Source of the DNA: Flavonifractor sp. An82
GTDB taxonomy: Bacteria > Bacillota > Clostridia > Oscillospirales > Oscillospiraceae
Reading direction: 5' to 3'
DNA: 64,000 bases
NCBI RefSeq assembly: GCF_002159265.1
Contig: NZ_NFHG01000005.1
Span: forward strand, 124,001 to 188,000
Part shown: positions 62,601 through 64,000 of the stretch, piece by piece
How the letters are laid out: each line of letters starts with the position of its first letter
Position numbering within the stretch: position 1 is the stretch's first letter
Notes under the pieces: generated by a model
Told to the model about the DNA's origin: nothing
The model's database searches: none
What the model saw: the letters and a program-made list of their open reading frames with translations, nothing else
Position numbers and translations under genes: made by a program

Positions 62601-62853
62601 GCCCCCAGGCTGAGATGGAAGTAAGCTGGGCATTGTTTAGCGTCAGGGTACCGCTGTTGCTCCCTGTGCTGGTGTAGGATACTCCGTTAGGCAGAGGCCC
62701 GTCCAGCGTCTCGCCGTCGCTGTAGACCATGACCTGACCGTTGACCTCAATGAAACCACGCTCGGGTTCCTCCGCCAGGACCTCCAGGGGCAGAGTTCCC
62801 CCCAGCAGGACCACGGTCAGGAATAGGGCCAACATCCTTCGCCATCGTTTCAT
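56683..62853 (-). CDS. Giant S-layer-type surface protein (2056 aa)
   Basis: A signal peptide (1-28) is followed by a beta-helix-like, carbohydrate-binding-type region to about 500 with many TITGGATV-like turns. Ig-like modules come next (SIPVSGHTVPGSTVTLYEGE, about 640-720), then a long central region with coiled and beta segments and a CnaB-like part (FVIQKAIQDGASKVAGYSVV, about 1470-1560). A Pro/Glu linker (PGPGPEPEPEPEPDVP) and an InlB-type beta repeat (GGKITVSPARAEKGDTVTIT) follow. Three S-layer homology domains lie at about 1886-2056 (FADVAEQDWFYDAVVYVYEN, GSASRAEVATILMRF). SLH domains bind pyruvylated wall polymer. Parts of the middle are more A+T-rich than the ends, suggesting a mosaic. 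Role in adhesion is likely but unproven. GAGGAGGA precedes the ATG. Confidence 0.9.
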   Translation of the reverse strand: MKRWRRMLALFLTVVLLGGTLPLEVLAEEPERGFIEVNGQVMVYSDGETLDGPLPNGVSYTSTGSNSGTLTLNNAQLTSISAWGLDSLVIQLVGTNTISLPDSSASEMDTALRFGQCSAATIQGDGTLTVNSPQHAVWFESTDAEIPDTLTITGGATVTAESSSGYWADEAAGQYGYCAFSGRMNLVVEKNATLNAVSSWMGILIEGNATIGTGGTVNVNRIHMHGDNHRNEEAAGDEITATTIKVTNGGTLNVTPRENEAQDSFFALINNATLSVEGGKVCFDAQNRGEEYSELLSINPGCEVRVTGGELVFQNIYNAKAIFVQQRTTFTQTGGTVRISRAADAPDKGDRYGAVGLEVMAGGQANIIGGTFETNGLDCAINLRGEMTVSGENTSLNLKKGYNAAISLMPLGSLSVLGGTINAVTSGTYGREAIYGEGGLVRFLGGTTTLTAPQFAVMDRTGNTNVVTLGAGMHAVGGNRQETALDVSDFGSEYNFAYYPEETVTISSTPGASPYAALMEVVNGGQVTAGTVFTVRTALAMTGSGTISFDLPSNIELQEGSVTVNGQAVSADQQDLSSLSVKNGDIVRFSAVASEAGDYTITAVVNDGGQNHSESMELSVSALTLSLPTQVNRTSIPVSGHTVPGSTVTLYEGETDIGMATADSLGSWSTTIQIEDRTGSHSIHAVVTQGSQTVTTSDPFTLDYAPDNAEVETLTMTNWIHGKTSADPNVQETFVINYQNGTRNKNFYTYWPDLPTFTFAVDFVGDSGTPDKVEDVTVVTTDWTGEETEVPLAYDASTGTWMGQHDYDGVNVPNPERFRVEWMPAGTVLPEEPEETPIDVPEREEVEENDSDGAFLSEDTDFTFEISDGAVLTLTVSAGKAVNYSTDTSGTIVSAEYASGELYVAHLESGTFPDYPGYDTLYIQISGEKIGVSTCEYISVDVVHDDVDPATLTFSGNTFTSTDNSYKVNDVLILNDGGTAIVITDKAENTYTYEEAGLGDIYTTLDVNKVASLNPDDLILEGLDEAAIVRSFMETETYGAFRSAVATYADENGYEDVEELPVSFDLEMGLEGTLTHPVLILKPVITVESSMTTKLPFDQETETAVKGVFSYELRQGFDFGITLENRELQSLYLTRDQTETVEIDISVTIGEAPDEGAEAKIEEYFGQTAVEQFLEDLEGGDDESEPGIPLGEFRIPTNVPGLFIYASLELETDVSFFGELVLHSQLTQGQVDGLLYTQNGGFQKFCQPKEETVTANMELHLRASASAALTASAGVELWAVIDAGLYVTAGPTITFGGHGTASYSNAPGSNSLEAELLVTCTLDVDAGVTASIKLARALPALEWSQSLYEASFPIFQLGANVMPTRFKTVEEDMYVQSNSDLTQLLDLTLLFQSFTAEVGGKTIHNGEKIFEPEDYTFELVDHPQGVSLDSKGKLSITANEERKFQVKVTYTGSTEDYQIWKIVTLKYTPASFVIQKAIQDGASKVAGYSVVDLYDGSTRSFTTSPAGFVVVPAVAGHSYQVVETWCAQGYYPVEAVKQVTVPESGANTTVTFQNVRKKKQRTQDIDGPGLGDPSGYVYEGIESNRLSGVTVSLYQASTADGTDADLWNAGDYAQTSVLTTDALGQYLWMVPNGSWWQVVATAGGYETACSAWLPVPPVQTGVNLGMVSKQPADMTVSAYSGQNVVFLRFTRPVLLSSLTDLTVTVNGRQVEGNLVPVDADWSVTQDPEDSQPCATTFCVYLEQPLSAGAAIAAQAAGVTTYAEIQADVQDTGVVEDSGEPGPGPEPEPEPEPDVPSGGSSSSSASYQVTVDKAEGGKITVSPARAEKGDTVTITVKPDEGYELEKLTVTDKDGGKVTITQKDDNKYTFKMPAGKVTVTATFTEIVVEPEQPELPFADVAEQDWFYDAVVYVYENGLMNGTAAAAFSPTVITSRAMMLTMLARYDGVDTSTGSTWYEAGAAWAVAEGISDGTNLEADLTREQLVTMLWRYAGSPMVEKDLPDYPDRDKVSDWAVRAMVWAVDEGIITGNGAGELNPQGSASRAEVATILMRFVESLI

Positions 62854-62992
62854 CCGTTCATTCCTCCTCTGTTTCTATCCCGTTTTGCAAACACCACCAA
62901 ATCGGGCTTATGATAGAGATATAGACACCTAGAGCCTATCATTTTTTACCAGCCCAAACAAGTGACAAAATTGCACACTCGAAAAAACGAAT

Positions 62993-64000
62993 TTACTTTT
63001 CCCCCTCTGCCCGCTCTTCCAACTGATGCAGAAAGCGGTTCATTTTTTCCGCGCCTTCCCGGCGCATCTGGTCCGTCACGTGGCCGTATGTATCCAGGGT
63101 AAAGGCCGCTGCATAGTGGCCCAGGTTCTCCTGAACGGTTTTGATATCGCAGCCGGACTGCAGCGACAGCACGGCATAGGAATGTCTGAGATCGTGAAAG
63201 CGCAGATCCGGCAGCCCCATCCCAGCAAAAATGCGCTTCAGGTTACGGTATACCACATCGTGCTTGATATGCCCGCCCAGCTCATCGGTAAAGACCAGAT
63301 GGTCGGGATTGCTCCACCCCTCCTGGAAGAAATCCGCCAGCTGTTTCTGAAGCGCCCTCTGCTTCTCCAGCGCCCGGATGGCCACATCCGGCAGCACAAT
63401 AATCCTGGGCTTATTGCTTTTAGGTGTAGTATACCGATAGCCCTCCTTTCCGCCCAGAAACTGGAGCTGCCGCTTGACCGTGATGCACCCTTTCTCCCAG
63501 TCAATGTCCTCCCACTGCAAGCCAAGCAGCTCACTCTGGCGCATACCGGTCAGCAGATCCAGGAGGTAGAGGTACTGGTACCGATGTCCCTCAATGGCCC
63601 TGAGAAATTCGGTGATCCGCTCCACCTCCAGCACATGAATCTCCGCTCTGAATCTTCTGGGCAGCACGGCATGGTCTGCCGGGTTGCTCCGGAGCAGCCC
63701 GCACTGTACCGCTTGGCTTAATGCACTGTGGAGAACACCGTGCACATTCTTGATGGTCTTGGGATTTACCTTCTGGTGCAGCATGGTGGGCTTGGTGCTG
63801 CGGATCCCGTTTATCATTCTCTGAACCTGGATGGGCGTCAATGCCGAGAGACTTACCGCACCCAGGGCCGGATTGATGTGATTGTTGATGATGCTGATAT
63901 AGGACTTCCGGGTATGGGGCTTGGTATTGCCCAGGTATTCCGTGACCCAGATATCCAGCCACTCCCTCAGCGTCATCTTTTCTGGCTCCTGGTAGGTTCC
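62993..64000 (-). CDS. Tyrosine recombinase / phage-type integrase (5' end outside window)
   Basis: The reading frame is open to the window edge and continues upstream of the ATG at 63976 (QEPEKMTLREWLDIWV), which is a typical internal sequence. The N-terminal arm-binding domain is therefore missing here. The core-binding SAM-like domain spans about residues 15-110. Catalytic residues are visible: Arg in LLTGMRQSELLGLQW, Lys in TTPKSNKPRIIV, HDLRHSY, LGHYAAAFTLD and the nucleophile Tyr in DTYGHV. It is of the Int-Tn/prophage type. It marks a mobile element extending beyond 64 kb; its target site is not visible in the window. Confidence 0.93.
   Translation of the reverse strand, partial: GTYQEPEKMTLREWLDIWVTEYLGNTKPHTRKSYISIINNHINPALGAVSLSALTPIQVQRMINGIRSTKPTMLHQKVNPKTIKNVHGVLHSALSQAVQCGLLRSNPADHAVLPRRFRAEIHVLEVERITEFLRAIEGHRYQYLYLLDLLTGMRQSELLGLQWEDIDWEKGCITVKRQLQFLGGKEGYRYTTPKSNKPRIIVLPDVAIRALEKQRALQKQLADFFQEGWSNPDHLVFTDELGGHIKHDVVYRNLKRIFAGMGLPDLRFHDLRHSYAVLSLQSGCDIKTVQENLGHYAAAFTLDTYGHVTDQMRREGAEKMNRFLHQLEERAEGEK

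Noticed and set aside
62854-62992. Attachment site repeating the tRNA-Arg 3' end
   Set aside because: No stretch near the integrase matches the tRNA end; no direct repeat could be assigned.
1-64000. CRISPR arrays, rRNA genes and insertion sequences
   Set aside because: No regularly spaced repeats, no rRNA signature and no transposase-like protein were seen.

Overview
The window is one contiguous stretch of a G+C-rich, endospore-forming anaerobic Clostridia genome. A complete spoIIA operon, a complete Rnf complex, two T-box leaders, an alkaline phosphatase lipoprotein and many small Bacillota regulators point to the Oscillospiraceae (Flavonifractor / Lawsonibacter / Intestinimonas type). That placement is inferred from gene content and composition, not from a search.

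Layout. 1-5.1 kb: the 3' part of rpoC, a polytopic GT-C-like protein, a small conserved protein and an SH3-NlpC/P60 wall hydrolase. 5.1-10.1 kb: a minus-strand BlaI / M56 / sensor / sensor operon. Here the M56 protease lacks its usual C-terminal tail, and both downstream membrane proteins begin with that tail. 10.1-14.4 kb: a small helical protein, a GtrA/GT2 pair, spoIIAA-spoIIAB-sigF and an IseA-like lipoprotein. 14.5-17.5 kb: valS behind a T-box leader. 17.5-20.5 kb: a frameshifted sigma factor with its anti-sigma partner, a HIT gene bracketed by a repeat of the pyrB 3' end, and pyrB with a PyrI-like zinc tail. 20.6-24.5 kb: PadR and its membrane partner, a CmpB-like protein, a gamma-carbonic anhydrase, a membrane protein and a tiny DUF1540 protein with a sigma-G-like promoter. 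24.5-29.7 kb: rnfCDGEAB. 30.0-33.8 kb: T-box, then ilvBNC. 33.8-37.4 kb: an acyltransferase, a GntR regulator and divergent ilvD. 37.5-40.8 kb: lysS with an extra tRNA-binding domain, greA and a hypothetical gene. 40.9-46.6 kb: alkaline phosphatase, YibE/F protein, glnS and an aldolase. 46.7-52.8 kb: MATE pump, feoAB and a serine hydrolase. 52.9-64 kb: tRNA-Arg(CCG), then a more A+T-rich accessory segment with a 1020-residue YARHG membrane protein, an XRE regulator with its operator, a 2056-residue S-layer-type surface protein, and a tyrosine recombinase running off the window edge.

How the genes work together. Two valine-coupled T-boxes, both with a readable GUC specifier, tie valS and ilvBNC to tRNA-Val charging; ilvD is probably controlled separately by the adjacent GntR protein. 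Rnf supplies ion-motive force from ferredoxin. SpoIIAA/AB/SigF start the forespore programme, and a sigma-G-like promoter sits before the DUF1540 gene. The signalling loci (BlaI/M56, sigma/anti-sigma, PadR) all use tight gene overlaps, suggesting coupled translation.

The most unusual items are the split M56 receptor with two interchangeable-looking sensors, the pyrB-end direct repeat around the HIT gene, the homopolymer frameshift in the sigma factor, and the accessory segment with the YARHG protein.
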